Shown here piece after piece: positions 29,636 through 44,855 of a DNA stretch of 64,000 nt. The translations under genes and the position numbers were made by a program. This DNA comes from Ilex aquifolium (Eukaryota > Streptophyta > Magnoliopsida > Aquifoliales > Aquifoliaceae). Numbering within the stretch: the first letter of the stretch is position 1; each line of letters opens with the position of its first letter. Where the stretch lies: contig OX637404.1 of assembly GCA_951799425.1 (NCBI GenBank), forward strand, positions 22,006,545 through 22,070,544, given 5' to 3'. The notes beneath the pieces were generated by a model. That model made no database searches. It was given only the letters and a program-made list of their open reading frames with translations, and was not told where the DNA came from.

Positions 29636-32600
29636 ATGTAAGTACTTCTTGTTGAAATGTTTGGAATACTCAGATTCTTTTGTATTAGGTTAACAACATA
29701 GTGCATTGTACAGGACCAAGAAGAGGCAATTTGAAGGAGAAGAAGTGAAGCATCAATCGTCCGTTAAAAAAGTTAATATCAAACTCAAATTTTTTGTAAG
29801 CATTACATTCAACAATTTTCATGGATTCACTAATTCGCATACTGTTGCACAATTTTGCAGAATATACTTGGAACCCGATGCTCACCCCAAAAGGTAGTAC
29901 GCTTAGTTGCAACATTAACGGATGAACAGAAACATGGGGTGGAAGAAATTGGAATGGGGGGCTTGTTAAGTTTGAAAATCCACAATATTAAGAGGGGGCT
30001 TTGTGGGTGGTTACTTGAACAATTTGATCCAAATTGTTGTACCTTGAACGTATTCAACAAATCCATCAAATTTTGTCCTGAGGATGTGGAGTACATTTTG
30101 GGGTTGCATTGTGGAGGGGATGATTTGGAAACCAACGTATCCACATCGAGAATAAGTGATGTTACAAAGGATATTTTTGAAGGAAAATTTATCTTGTCAA
30201 CGATTGATATTGGGAAGAAAATAAAGAAAATGAAAAAAGATTCTCAACAATTCCGGCGATACTTTGTGTTGTATGTTATTGGTGTTTTCCTGTGCCCATC
30301 AATGAAAATAAAAATTAGTAGGCACTTTCTTCCCATTGTTGAAGACGTGGCATCTTTGAAGTCTAAGAACTGGGCAAAGTTTGTATTTGACTACATGATT
30401 CAGGCGGTACGTGACTACAAGATGGCTCCTCGCAACAGTATCAAGGGTTGCATTATTCTCCTCATGGTGACGTATTATACCCATTGATTATTTCCTTCTA
30501 ATTTTGCTTTTACTTAATAATAATTAGTTATTTGTTTTCGTCTAAGTAGATTTTCTTCTTTGAACGCGTCACACCTATGGGGGAGAATCTTGTTCCTTTG
30601 GCCTCACGACCCACCCCCCGCATTGGAGAATGGGATGACATAAAAATAGGTGCGCGCCTTGTGCAGCTAAAGAAATTAGGTGGATATAAAAATGACAAGG
30701 TAAGTCATTTGTATCATATCAGTACAACACACATCATGGTTTATTTTGTATATTAATGAGATCTACCATTATTTGTGGATGTATATTGAATGGTTGACGT
30801 AGATTAAGGTGACGGTTAATGATGTGTGCCACCGGCCATCGACTGATGCATGCGTCAAAGTAGAAGCAAATGTATGTTTATTACTCAACACCCTATATTG
30901 CTACCATCTGTATTACGAAATACCCAATGTAAATTGTTAATTTGTTCATAACTTGTTCCTTTGTTTACATATTGTTCAATTGTTCAGGATTTTGATTCAA
31001 GATTGTCCAGATTAGAGGTGGCACAGACGAGAGTGAAATTAGATTTTCGGGATTTTTCACTCAAGGTTGACGTCGAGCTTTCTACTATGAAAGACTTATT
31101 AAAGAATTTATCTGACCGAGTCAACGCCATCGGTAACAAATCAGAAGGTGTTGAGGAATTGAATAAGAAAGAAAGAGGTGATGAGAAATTTGATACAAAA
31201 ATTATTGATGATGATGACGGTGATGACGACGGCAGCGTACGTGACTCATTTCATACTTTTGTAATTGTTTGGATATTAGAATACCAGGTAATATTGGTTA
31301 TTTGTGTTCATAACATTGCAGGATGAAGATGATATTGATATGCCAGAAGGGGGGTACCCTCACATAACAATAGTCCTGCCAAGCCACGAGGAGTCAATAT
31401 GGGAGTACATACTGGATAATTCGTTAGGAAAATCGTAAGTGAATACATAATTTATCAAACCGTAATCTTTCAGAATAATTGGTACGCTGCATTGACAAAT
31501 TGGTCCCATTTCAACACATGCAGAGAGGTTCTTGTTGATTTCGAAGAAACTATATTTCGGGCGACTCGGAAGTCAATGCAGTCCTTATGGGGAACAGAGT
31601 GGATAGTTGATGATGTAAGTGGATTGCTTTTGAATGGATTATTACCATCAATTATTGTGCCAAAGCAGTTTATAATACCCAATAATTTATTTTTGTCCGT
31701 ATTAACAGGTGATAAATATGGTTCACTGTGTTCTGCCACCCGATACCAAGATCAACCGCATCAACCAAAATGCCAGATGGTACTTCCCAACATTGTTTTC
31801 GGTAAAGTATCCATACTCCTCATTGTTGGGTTATGTGATACTCATGATATATGTTTGTTAATCGTTTATATTTAATGAATGTTTTTGCCAGCAAGCAGCA
31901 GTTGCAAGGAAGAATAAAGGAAAAAATGTCTTAAATTCAGTTATTAGACAAACTTTTTCTCGTTTCATTGGTGACATTAAAAATTGTGATAAGGTATGAC
32001 ATTCTCATTTTATACATATAGTTCCTTCTCATTAATTATGGTGAACATAATTGTATGTGTGTTTGTGTATGCTAATTTCTCATTGTATTATATTCGTGTG
32101 GTTGTAGATATATTTACCAATAAATGATGCAAATTCGCATTGGTACCTCACTATAGTAGATGTCCCAAAAAAGGAAATCATGCTTCTCGATACTTTGCCT
32201 AATGCTCAAAGGAATATGATACGCGTTCAGCAGGCAAAGAAAACGGTAACGTTTGTACAACCAAAAATTTTTAGGGCTTCTTTAATGAAGTACCTGTCAT
32301 CTAACGCATTAAAATAATAGGTGATGGTGTTGTATCATCTAATACGTGAGGTGACCACCACCAATGTCGAACAAATGCATGAATGGCCGATTGTTCGGCC
32401 AAACTGGGTGCCGGTACAGAAGAATGGGTATGATTGTGGTATGTATGTCATATTCATGATCCAAGAGCCGGAGTTGGGTCCAGATTTCCCTATCCAGGTG
32501 TTAATTTTTTGCATACATGACATTACTATGTTACTGTTAACTTCAATATAGTATTGTATTTTGCGTGGTTGAGTTAAGTTAGTGTTGTTTTACAAATGCT

Positions 32601-32724
32601 CTTGTAGGAACCTACCACAGAAATGCGGAGGGAATTAGGCCTCAAATTGGTCACACACGACAATAACATAAAGAGAGATGCCACAATATATAAGGCAGTA
32701 ATGCGTTCATATATGAAGAACTAA
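29636..32724 (+). CDS. Gene A copy 2: Ulp1/SENP-type (C48) protease-like protein
   Basis: Same gene as at 7892-10980, offset by 21744 bp. The parts I compared are identical and all exon phases are kept (29714-29795, 29861-30466, 30550-30699 and so on to 32608-32724). The catalytic Cys codon is at 32435-32437. The important difference is upstream. The native flank is absent; the leader begins at 28738, directly after a minisatellite and a short GC-richer spacer. Expression, if any, must use that new flank. Confidence 0.83.
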
Positions 32725-33208
32725 TTAATTCAGTGGTAAGCTATACCAATTTGTCAAAGTTGGAGGTTTTTTCAAACTTCTTTAATTTTTAAATAAATAT
32801 ATATTAATATTTTTTGCAATTGACTGAATTAGTGGGTTCTACCCTTTGTTGGTGGAGTTTTTATGTTGGGTAGGGTTAGAGAGGTTTTTTGTATTTGGTT
32901 CCTACTTTTGGGTTGTGATTCCAACTTTTATGGATTATGTTCCAACTATTTGTTTGGGGTTACAACTAGAGTGGATTACAATTTGTTGGGGTGGGTTCCA
33001 ACTTGTGGTGCTTGAAATTTTCCTGCATGCAAAAGAGTTGTAACCCTTCATTAAAGTTGTACCACATCCCAATAGAGATGTACCCAAATACAAAAAGAGT
33101 TGTATTTCTCACATATAATGTGAAGGTAATGTGTAGCTGATTTCTTGGCTTCCAGTCAAGATAAGGAGCTTCACTGATTTGACGATGACTTGCCTGGGGA
33201 GGTTATTG

Positions 33209-34669
33209 ATGCTACATTAATATCCCAATATAGTTGTACCCACATCCAAAATAGTTGTACCCACATTCAAAAAAATATTGTTGGATGAGTTGTATGTTTG
33301 TGTTTGCTTTGGCAGTGAAACCATCATTTCGAAAGCATTTAGTCCAACCACAGAGAGCGTGGTGCTGAGTTTGAAGGTGCTGGACGCCTAGTTATAACAG
33401 GCCTACCAGCTTGAGAATCCATGGTGTATCACATCGTTTAAAAAGGTATGTCTCACATCGTTAAGTTACCCCATGGAGAAAATATGACACTCGTCATAAC
33501 TATTGTTGAAGCTTGTTCGCAATTTGGAATTCCAAATTTTATGGATTATTTTCCGACTATTTGGGCGGGGATACAACTACATTGGATTACAATTTGTTTG
33601 TGTGGGTTACAACTTGTGTATTAATGTGTTATTATTTTTTTGGTCTGTCTCTAATCTAGGGCATTGGTAACTGAAACATGGTTTATGGGACCTGTTTGTC
33701 TGTATAATATTCTGTGGTAGAACCTTCTGGAAGTTTGAGGTTGGAGGTTATTGCTCCTACATTAACATCCCAAGATAGTTGTACCCCCAACCCAAATAGT
33801 TGTACCACATCCTTTTCTCTCCACTTCTGGACTGTTCCTTATTCTCTACTTCTCCTGCTTCAGTAGGGTTTTTACTGCAAGATGGCATTTGAGGGAGAGA
33901 GTGTGATATCGAACTCAAGTTCAGTCACCACTTTTCGGTATGCTACTTTAATATCCCAATATAGTTGTACCCACATCCAAAATAGTTGTACCCACATTTA
34001 AAAAAATGTTGTTGGCTGAGTTGTATGTTTGTGTTTGCTTTGGCAGTGAAACCATCATTTCGAAAGCATTTAGTCCAACCACATAGGGCGTGGTGCTGAG
34101 TTTGAAGGTGCTGGACGCCTAGTTATAACAGGCCTACCAGAGCAGCTTGAGAATCCATGGTGTATCACATCGTTTAAAAAGGTATGTCTCACATCGTTAA
34201 GTCACCCCATGGAGAAAATATGACACTCGTCATAACTATTGTTGAAGCTTGTTCGCAATTTGGAATTCCAAATTTTATGGATTATTTTCCGACTATTTGG
34301 GCGGGGATACAACTACATTGGATTACAATTTGTTTGTGTGGGTTACAACTTGTGTATTAATGTGTTATTATTTTTTTGGTCTGTCTCTAATCTAGGGCAT
34401 TGGTAACTGAAACATGGTTTATGGGACCTGTTTGTCTGTATAATATTCTGTGGTAGAACCTTCTGGAAGTTTGAGGTTGGAGGTTATTGCTCCTACATTA
34501 ACATCCCAAGATAGTTGTACCCCCAACCCAAATAGTTGTACCACATCCTTTTCTCTCCACTTCTGGACTGTTCCTTATTCTCTACTTCTCCTGCTTCAGT
34601 AGGGTTTTTACTGCAAGATGGCATTTGAGGGAGAGAGTGTGATATCGAACTCAAGTTCAGTCACCACTT
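33209..34669. repeat. Internal ~731-bp tandem duplication (copy 2)
   Basis: Same pair of repeats as at 11465-12925, with the same diagnostic differences between the halves. Confidence 0.85.
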
Positions 34670-36579
34670 GTTTCCCAACCCATATTCAGACTCACACCCA
34701 GTCCCCCACCCCCAACCCCAAAGGTGGAGATTCTAATTTTAGCTCTCTGCAAAAAACATAATCAAGTTCAAAAGAAAGGGCTTTCGGTGTCAAAAGAAAG
34801 GGCATTGGGCAAAAGACTGCCCCAGCAGAACCCCAAAGAAACCAGAGCCATCCATTCCCAAACTGTATGTTACCGCCGCTGGTTTTCAGTATTCCCCTTG
34901 CATTTTGTGTCCTTGTGGTGCCGGGACTTGCCTCCTGCTTACCTCTAATACCGACAAGAACCCTTGTCGCAAGTTCTATAGCTCCCCCAACAAGGTGACT
35001 CACAGGGAGCATTGAGTGGTGAATGCATGTGAAGTACTTGCCTGCCACTACTTTGGAAACCATGTCAAGTAAAAAGTGGGGACTCACAGGGAGCATTGAG
35101 TGGTGAAAGCATCTATACTGCAGGAGGCAAAGCCTGAGATTCCAAGAATTATCCAGATTACTTAAACATTATTTCAAATATTGCATGGTAACCAAAGCCT
35201 TACATTAATTTTATCCCAAGTATTAGAATTCTAAACATGTACTATTTCTTGCTTAGAAAATATCGTTTGCTAATAATTTCGAATATATGTCCACGCATGT
35301 CCTAACTTTTTCATTCATTGACAATTATTTGCCTTGTTATTGGGTTAAATTCATAGTGGTGTAATGTATTACTTGCATATGCACATAGGGGTTCGTGTGG
35401 TGGTCTTTTAAATATTTGCTTTCATTGTTACAACCAGTAAAGGGGACATGGAGCAAGCCAGTGATAAATCCCTAAACCTAGCCCTATTCAAGTTCATGTA
35501 ATTTATTTTATGTCGATTTTCTTGTTTGAATTGATGGATTCACAGATCTAACTCTTCCACGTTCAAATCTTCTTCTCTTGTAACTTAAGGTAAGATATTA
35601 TTATACTTGTGTATGTGTATGCCATTTTTTTGGAAAAAGTGTTGATTTATTGTAATTGGAGAGTTATTGGGGGATAATAGGAAGTAGGGTTTTCAATTTT
35701 TTTTAATGGAAACAGATAGGTGTTTATAGAACTTTTTGACAAAACTGGGAAAGCACGAATTTTTCGTATGTTTAAGCCTTATTTTGCCTTATTTTAATTT
35801 AGTATTGGTAAATTCACAGGTACTTGTGGGCAATGGAAGGCCAGTGGACTTTCAGTGGTAAATCCCCTTTTGGTGTTCCAACTGGCTTGGTACTGGTCCT
35901 CTGTTAAATAGGATTGGAGAGAATCCTTCATGATTTCCAAGTCTATCTGAGGGTATGGGAAAGAGGGGAGAGGCAATGCATCCTCTCAACAAGGTGAGTT
36001 CATTTATGCTCTTCCGATCTCTTGATGATGATCATGATGGTTGAGTACTTAATTTTTTTGCCCCTTTTTATTTTGCTAGTTTCAGTTAAACAATTGTTGC
36101 CTTGATTTAGGAAGGCAAATGCCAAGTTTTTAAGTGGTCTGAAATGGTGAGATCTGAAGAAATCCTCTATGCTCCAATTTGCGTTTGTGGTGCTGCACTT
36201 TGCCGTATACATATTGAAACAAGTGGGCCAAATGCGGGTCGCAAGTTATTTGTCTGCCATACTACTAGTTTAATTTTTTCCTCTTCAACTTACGTTGTTG
36301 GGTTGTGTCAAATGTTCATGTTTAATTGTTAATTTAATGACGTACTTTCAGGGATAGTCTCCGGCTTCTCCCGGAGAATAGCAAGGCCTCAGTAGTAGCA
36401 TCAAATGCTCTTTTCTACAACGTATTCAGGATGATGATGGATGTGGCTGCTATGCAAGAACTATGGTCAAAGGGGGATAATCACTGTGTCGTGCACCCTG
36501 GTGTGAGTGGCATATCTGGTTATGATCTTGTAATGTGGAGCTGGGGAAAACAATTTATGACAAATGTGTTTGAGAGTTA
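34584..36579 (+). pseudogene. TOP3A-like CCHC/GRF fragment (copy 2)
   Basis: Identical arrangement to the fragment at 12840-14835. Exon-like blocks are at 34743-34994 and 36111-36267. No catalytic topoisomerase region is present. Confidence 0.6.
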
Positions 36580-37026
36580 ATGGTGAATGTTTCATCTGTA
36601 TTCACCATGCATCACAAAGCCTTGACTTTCATAATACTGCATGTTTAATGCTTGCTATGATGAATGGTTGCCTCATTTCTTTAAGTTCTTAGGTACCTGA
36701 ATGGTTCACCATGCATCACAAAGCCTTGACTTTCGTTGTATTTTTTAGCTCTTTACATGTAAGTTCAATTTAATTCATAAGAAGAGAGTCCAAATCTGGA
36801 AATTCAGGTATGCAAAATCCGATTATATGTAACATGACACATAATAATATGATTTATATAATAAGGTGTTGCCTTCAAACAAAATGAAGGCATGATAACC
36901 TGTTCGTACAAATCTAGCATTATAACTTAAAATTTTTTGTATCACCACACCCATTGACATCCAAAACCCAAAATGGCTTGTTTGAAGCATATAGACAAGA
37001 CTACTAACAACGAACCACCAACCAGC

Positions 37027-37631
37027 CTAATCGTCAAGGATGATAACCTCTTTATCTGGAATAGGACTCGAAGACGATCCCACACTTTCAACCATCTCTT
37101 CTTCCGGTTCGAAAACTTCCTTTAGTTTCTTAAACAAAGGACATGTGTTGATGCACCACTTGCTTGCAAACTTGTTTTCCTGCACATTAGTATCGCGGAA
37201 CTAAAAATCCATAAAATTAGGGGAACAAAAAAAAATATCTACTCTACTTCCTTACTCATACTTTTTTTTTTTAAATCAATACTTACACGTAAATAATTAG
37301 TAGCTCCATCCATCGGACCACCGACAACACACATCATGGTTGTGCTCCAAGCAAACATCCTTGTTTTCAACATATCTTTTATAGTGAAATATAGCTTCTT
37401 CCAGAAAAATATTATCCTGACAAGCTGTATTAGGTCCAAACTAAAATCCGGCATCCTCCTTTTCAACAAAGCGAACAAATTTATGAAGTTGTCAGCCGTG
37501 AACTTCCCTCGTTCAAGTACTATACCCCTTTGTTTATATTCCAGAAGCGCAGAAATCAACAGTTGACTTTCATCATCAGCAATTCTTGGAACTGCCATTT
37601 TTTCTAAGCAATATTGTACAATAGGTGACAT
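37027..37631 (-). CDS. Gene C copy 2: MYB/SANT-like protein
   Basis: Same two-exon gene as at 15283-15887, with exons at 37631-37287 and 37179-37027, identical as far as compared. Its presumed leader region carries the G at 38466 and T at 38578 that distinguish copies 2 and 3 from copy 1. Confidence 0.72.
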
Positions 37632-39264
37632 GCGCAGAACTAGTAGCACGTAAATTATATCACAACATGAAATTAACATGGTATATAACATTAATACGAG
37701 TTATGTTCCAACACATACAGAGACCGACACATATATATATAGGGGTTCAAAGAGAGAGAGAGAGAGATGGGGAAGTGGTAGAGGGGTTCATAGACAGATA
37801 GACAGAATGTGGGAGATGGTGAGGTGCTACCCCTGACCTCGGAGCGAACTAAATTGGCTAGCACAATCGATCACCTAACATTTGAGAATTTCCATCCATC
37901 GGGACCACCACTGATTTTTTTTCCTAGTAATGCATAATTATAAAAATATAGTAATGAATAATTATAAAAAACGATATCAATAAATCAATTACATTACCAT
38001 TTTTTCATTTTGTAAAATTTGTATCTTTGATATCTTATCAAATATTAACAAGATCTAATAATATTAGCAACTTAAAAAATTAATAAACATTCCCAACTTT
38101 CTAATTCCACCATCCGTTGTAATTATAAATATATCACTTCTGTCTTTCCACTTCTTCTAGGTTGCCGTTCACGCCTTACATCGACAAATGTTGCCAAAAA
38201 ACACCACCACCCTACTACCACATCGTTTGGTCTCTATTATAAACGTCATGCATTATGCTATTGTCCTGAGTTGACATACACAAAATTGAAATGAATAAAA
38301 TCGAGTTCTCAAATTCAAATTCAATCTAAAATACAGAGAAGAGAAATGGAAAGAGAGAGGACATGGGAAGGGGACAGGGTTTGGCGTGTGTGGGTGTGTG
38401 TGTAAAGCAGAGGACGAAGAGAGGAAAAAAGATAGAGAAAAACCTTCAGAGCTGTCTGTTGTGCTGACGTTGTAGCTGTGGCGGTGGCGATTGGAGTCGT
38501 CAGAGAGAGAGAGACCTAATTTAAGGGAGATGGGGAGGTGGTAGAAGAGAGGTCGAGAGATATACGATGCAATGTCATATATATATATATATGATGATAC
38601 TGGGGTTCACAGAGAGACAGAATGAGGGAGATGGGGAGGTGGTATACGAGAGGGAGATAGAGAGACAGTGAGATATATATTAAGGTTTTAGTTTAGGGTA
38701 AATTATATTGGACCCAAATTCATTAAAAATAATTTATGTCCTTAATAAAAAGTACCAAAATAATTAGAAAAATACTCTCAAATTTTCATAGAGACCATTG
38801 GATAAGTGGATCCTATCACTTTTTTGAAATGGGACCCACTGATCCAATGGTCTTCCTTGATTTGAGAAAAAAATTTGGATTAAAAATTAATGATACATTG
38901 CTCAACTAATTAAACGTAAAATCATATAAAACCATATATACACTATATACAATGCTATAATATAGGTCAATTGGATAAAATGTAATATATAATGCTATAT
39001 TTATATTTTTTAGTGGTTAAAAAAAGTCTTTTTAAGAAGGCTAAAAAAGACTTTATTTTAAATTATTTAATTTGACTGAGTGAAATTTATTATACAACCG
39101 AATCCATTATCAGAATAAATCCACTTTTAAATAAAAAGCCCACATTTCATCTCACTTTTTCCATTTCAATCAAACGGCTTGCAATGCATCTTTACCCAAA
39201 AAAAATCCCGCCCATAAAGCTACACCCACACGGCACCCCAACCGACTCAATTCAAACACTCTCC

Positions 39265-39268
<4 letters not shown>

Positions 39269-39299
<31 letters not shown>
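39269..39299. repeat. (CT)n microsatellite, copy 2
   Basis: 31 bp, 15 CT units plus C. It is three units shorter than copy 1 and accounts for the whole length difference between the two 21.7-kb segments. The same orphan first exon follows. Confidence 0.95.
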
Positions 39300-39302
<3 letters not shown>

Positions 39303-39844
39303 CTCTCACCTCTCGATGCTCTGCTTAAGAAGACCCAACGCAATCTCACTCTCTCCTTTTCTCTCCCAAATCGCCTTCTACCATGGCGCAGGTACCTCTC
39401 TGTCTCACGACTCACACACACAATCCAAGACACACACACAGATCCCACACCCTATACGTCTCTCTATCTCACGATTTTTAGACAGTCGAACACACACACT
39501 AGCACACACATATCGCAGATACAGAAACCCACCCACACAAATACATTGCACATATAGATACACACCCACACATACATCGCACTCAGTCATCCACTCACCT
39601 ATACACACACACAGAGCAGTAGCAGCAATTTACCGTTGGAGCTTTAAAATTGAATTTTAGGGTTATTTTGACTCCAATGGGTGTTATTTTGATTGAAATG
39701 TTCGGGTTGATTATTTTAATGAAATACTATATTTAGTGTGTTGATTGAGATTTACAGTCAATTTCATGAAATAGGGTTTGTTGGGTGTTGGTGATTATTG
39801 TACGTTAATTGCATGAAATGGTTTTTTTGGACGTTATTATAAGA

Positions 39845-40893
39845 CTAGTTGATGCACGTGTGCATGGACCATTTTGAAGTCTAACGTTTTTTTATACTTT
39901 TTTAGTAAAGTATTGCTTGGCCAAATTATTATTCAAAGAAATTACATTAAAACATAAATAATGAGCTAGATTCCAACTTAAAGCAGTTCAATTTCAAGAC
40001 TTTATTAAGCAGTTCAATTTCAAGAGTACTATAGAGTTAGCTCAAAGAAATCTACCAAAATTGAAAAACATCCGCCACCACAACTAATAAGCACATTGCA
40101 TGTTGACTGACCTCCACCATTGGAACACCATTAACACACATATAACTTATATCTACATGTCACTATACATGTATACAGTTGTCATATAAATATATATAAA
40201 TGCATGCACAACATTTTTTCTCAAAGTAAAACCCATAACAACTCATATTGATTTCAGTGTTTGATCAAAGGCGACGGAGAACCAGAATCATGATCCTCTC
40301 ACATGAATGACTTTCAGTATTCAGAAACTAAAGTTTTTTTTGGATGTAATACATGCTTGGTATAAAAAAGAGATTATGGTGGGACATATATGGTGGTTGT
40401 TGACCGTAGGAAGAATATGAAATGAATACAAAATAGTAAATCTAGAGGAAGAGCAAAAGTCATACAAGTTATTCTTTGCGGGAGGGAGAGCGAAAGTCAT
40501 TAAGGATATTCTCTAGATTTAGTATTTTTGTCAAGGTTAAAATATAGATTCAAAAATTTTGAAGATTAATTAACATTTTAAATTAGTATAGAATAGATAT
40601 AGATAAAAATTTATTCATTACACTTGTAATTGAATATTTATTTCTAGAATATGAATGGTCTAAGATTTAAATTAGAAAATAGCATATGTTTGTCTTTATA
40701 TAATTTTTTAAGGATTGAAAGAGAAAATAAAAGTTTTTCTTTGTAAGGTACTTTTAGAAATAATATAGATAGAAATATAGATATAGATAGATATATATTA
40801 TTATTATCTATATTATAAATTGGATGTATACTGAATATTTATTTTTTTAAGTTTAGAAAGATATATAGATATAGATATAGATATTCATATAGA
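39845..40893 (-). mobile_element. Candidate non-autonomous Helitron (copy 2)
   Basis: Same element as at 18107-19155, carried along by the segment duplication rather than inserted separately. Confidence 0.45.
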
Positions 40894-41915
40894 TTATTTG
40901 TGTGGAATGGAAAATATATGAAGAGTTATTTAGATATTTAATTGGTATTGAGTAATTAAATGCATAATGATATAGTTGTCTTTAATCATTTTTATAGGGG
41001 TATTATGGTCAAACAAAAGTTGTACCCCCACCACCAAAATTATAACCAAGAGTTGGACTCACATCCAAAATAGTTGTACCCCCACATTCAATAATAGAGT
41101 TGGACTCACATCCAAAAAAGTTGTAACCAACATTAATTGAGTTGTACCCCTATCCATACACTCATCCAAAAGAGTTGTAATCCTACCTTTAAAGTTGTAC
41201 CCTAACCATTAAAGGTGTACCTACATCCAAGTTTGTGATGTTGACTTCATTATTTTAAGGTGGAGGAGATTAAAATTAACATATTTTTCTTTTAGTTTGA
41301 CATTTATACAAATTCAATTGAATTTTAGTTTGTAGTTATTTTGTTCTTAATAATTTTATTGGGATTGTTTAATTATTTGGGATTGTTCAATTTTGTAGCC
41401 ACACGTAATTGGATACCAAAAATTGTATAGAGAGTGAAGCTGCTTGCTCCACTACATTTGTTGAAAGCTCCTCTCATTGCTTGCAAGGTTATGTGCTTCT
41501 CTTAGTTTGTTTATTTTTTATTTGATTTGTTTGCTTGATTGAGTAAATTTGTCTTGATTATGCAATGGATTGTGTTGGGTAATGATATATATAATGACAT
41601 ATATAAACTCAGCTTTAGATTTTTTTAAGCTCCTACCTTTATAGGAAATTCTGTTGACTATTTTTTTAAAAAAATAGTGGACACTTGATTTATTCAATTT
41701 CTTTAATTAAAGCAAATGAAGGAAAATTTATTTCAAATTGACGAGTTTTTTTAGATGGGAAACTGCATTTAGCCATGGGTTATTGCTAGAAGGGAAATAG
41801 GGGGTGACTTACAAGGCTAAAAATAGATTGAATTAGTACTTTATGATCATTAAAGAATTGAATTAGTACTTTATGATGCTCCAATAATAGATTGTTCAGC
41901 AAACAAAATACATAC

Positions 41916-44855
41916 CTCATGTCAAGGGACGTGTCAAATATGTAATTGAAGACAAACAATTTGTCTTCAGTAGTTATTTTGTCGATGGGTGGATACTCCA
42001 CATCTAATGATGGGTTCCACGCAGTACTAGAGTCTGAAATCTGCTTATAAATTAAAGAGAGTCTGAAATCTAGTTATAGTTATAAAATACAAAGAGGTGG
42101 TAATAATTGGACAGTTGTTTATGTTAAATATGGAATACAAACCTCATGTATGGCCACCGTGGGGGTGTGGTGACGTAGCAAGCCTTGTGTAATTTTGTTA
42201 ACCTTACTAGCATTTACACTCGGGGTGTGGTGCTCGTGCAAGTCTTGTGTAATTTTGTTAACCTTACTTGATGTCACACTCTCCTTCTCCGCGTCCAATA
42301 ATCCCCATGATGCAATTGATCCTTTATTCTTATTTTCATTTATTTGCTCCTCCTCCTCTATATCATTAATTACCTTCTTATCTTCATTATTTTTATCCAC
42401 ATCCTCTTCATTCTTTCCATTCACATTCACATCCTCCTTCTGAACATTCTCTTCTGCAGATCTATCCATATTCATTAACATCTGATTTTTTTCATACTTC
42501 CTCCTTTGAACATTCTGCTTCAAAAAATAACACATACATTTACAACCAAAAAAAGGTATTTAATCATGGATGGTATAATGTTGTCATACCTTCAAAATGT
42601 AGAACGGTGATTTCAAGTATCTCGACGGCTTCCTCTTCGAAATTCTTCGCAAAATCTTTGGTGTATATTTTTTTTGAGTGCACGAGTGGGAGCATGAAAG
42701 GTCTGGAAGGTCATGTCTCCAAACCAACTTGTTTGAAGTTTGTTTTGTTGTCTCTTTCAGGGCCTTTATATCTGGTGTTTGAACCATTTCAAGTGAGACC
42801 CTTGCCCGATTTGCATGGTCGGATTCATTCGGTACTTCTTCATTGGTTCCTTTATTATTCTCACATTTATGTTGGCAGTTGGGACGTCTAAGTTCTGTCA
42901 TGGCATCCATGATTTTCTGCATCATGCATACCATTGAGGCGACTTTGGTAGCTAAATTTTCTTCATCCGCCATAATTTTCTCCATGGACTTTTCCATGAT
43001 GAAAAATCTTTGCTCCAACTGAAAATAATATCAAATTATATTCTTCAACACAAATTTATAAATATTGTTACCCTCATATATAATATATTTAACACATACA
43101 TTTGATTTTTCTTCGGCAGGAGGTGGCACTATGTTTGGTTCAGGTGCGCCTGCATGAGGTGGCACTATGTTTTGTTCTGGTGCGCCTCCATGAGGTGGCA
43201 CTATGTTTTGTTCAGGTGTGCCTGCATGAGGTGGCTCTATGCGTGCAGGATGTTGTACTACAATTGGAACCTAAAACAACCATTTTCAACATACAAAATT
43301 TATATTCAAATTCAAATACATACACATCATTTAAGTTGTAACATGATACCTCTGCCTCTTTCAAACTTTTCAATTTTTTAAAAAGTGCCACACCCTCTTT
43401 GATTTCCACATCACCCCATGATGCGATATAAGGAATAGTTTGACACGTTTTAATTGGCACAAGAGAAACCCCTTGTTGAGTGACACGCTGCAGATAACAA
43501 ACCTACAACACACAAGTATTGTCAATTAGAAAAACAATTGCAATCACAATGTATAAATTTGTTAATATGCCAATTAATCATTTCATTACCTTTAGAATCA
43601 GTAAACAACCACTAATGTTATTTTGTTCATTTGTCTTATATCGTTGCACTCCCTCTAGAAGGGCATCAAATACCAACTTTGCCCAGTTCTTCTCTCCCAA
43701 AGAACTAATTTCCACCACAGAATGGAGGAATGAACTACTAATGGAGTTCTTTGTTGAAGGGCACAGTAGACATCCAAGTGAAAATAACACAAAGACACGG
43801 AGAAAGTCTTGTGAATCTTCTTTCATTTCCTGTAATTTTGCGTTCAAATATTTCAAAGGAATATCCTTCATTCCAGTGAACATTGACTTACACAGTCCAT
43901 TTATTTTTTCGGTTGGGCCACTCGTGTCCACGTCTATCCCTCCATATCTCAATCCCAATATATATTCCACATCCATGGGAGACAACTTTAGAGATTTTCC
44001 GTGAATGTTCAAAACACATGATATCGGGTCAAACTGTTCAACCAACCAAGCGCACAAATCTCTTCTCAGTAGTTTACATTTGAGTCGTAACAAGCCTCCA
44101 AATCCAATATCTTCAACGGCCTTTTTTTGTGCTTCACTTAACCTTTCTATTACTTTCACAATCATTCCGGGAGAACATCTTGTTCCGAGCTGTGATTTCA
44201 AACAGTTGTATAAGAAAAAAACATATAAACCATTTAATATTATAAGAAAAAAAAACCAGATAAAAAACATATCAACCATTTAATATTATGGTTTTGAACC
44301 TTTTCTTTTGTGTTAGAGTTCTCTTTGCGACTATAATACTCTTCTCTTGAGGACTTAGCCATCTCTAAATATTTTTCTTTCTGGTCATGTTTCAAATTCT
44401 TCCATTGGATGCCAAGTTCTTTCATCGCCTGATGATTGAGTAGACATGAGATGAAGGATGTAAAGTGGAAAGAAGAATAAAAAAGATCATCGGAATAAAA
44501 AATACAGAGCAACATAATATCATTTATACCTCATGGTCCATTTTTTTTATTTCCTTCCCTTTGATTGTCTTCACACAATCCTTGCTATAGTGAAAACAAG
44601 CATCTAAGATCATTTGAATAAAAAAATAAGATCAACACAAATAATTTAGCATTTAGATTTAAAAAAATCTCCCACTAGTAAAAAAGCCATGAGGTTGTTG
44701 GGCGACATGGCTTAATATCTTCAGCTTCAGCTTCATGTTCCTTCTTCACCCTAATAGTTTCAGCTTCCTTCTTCACCCTAAACATAAAATAAACCATTAA
44801 CCACAAAAATGGCTTCACCATATAAATATTAACTTAAAAAAATGTTCACTTACAT
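41916..44855 (-). CDS. Gene B copy 2: HMG-box protein with gene-A-type domain
   Basis: Same gene as at 20178-23117. Coding parts: 44855-44854, 44777-44676, 44584-44530, 44428-44300, 44189-43590, 43502-43350, 43270-43100, 43018-42590, 42514-42143, 42040-41916. Translations compared are identical. Read-through would stop at 41786. Confidence 0.75.
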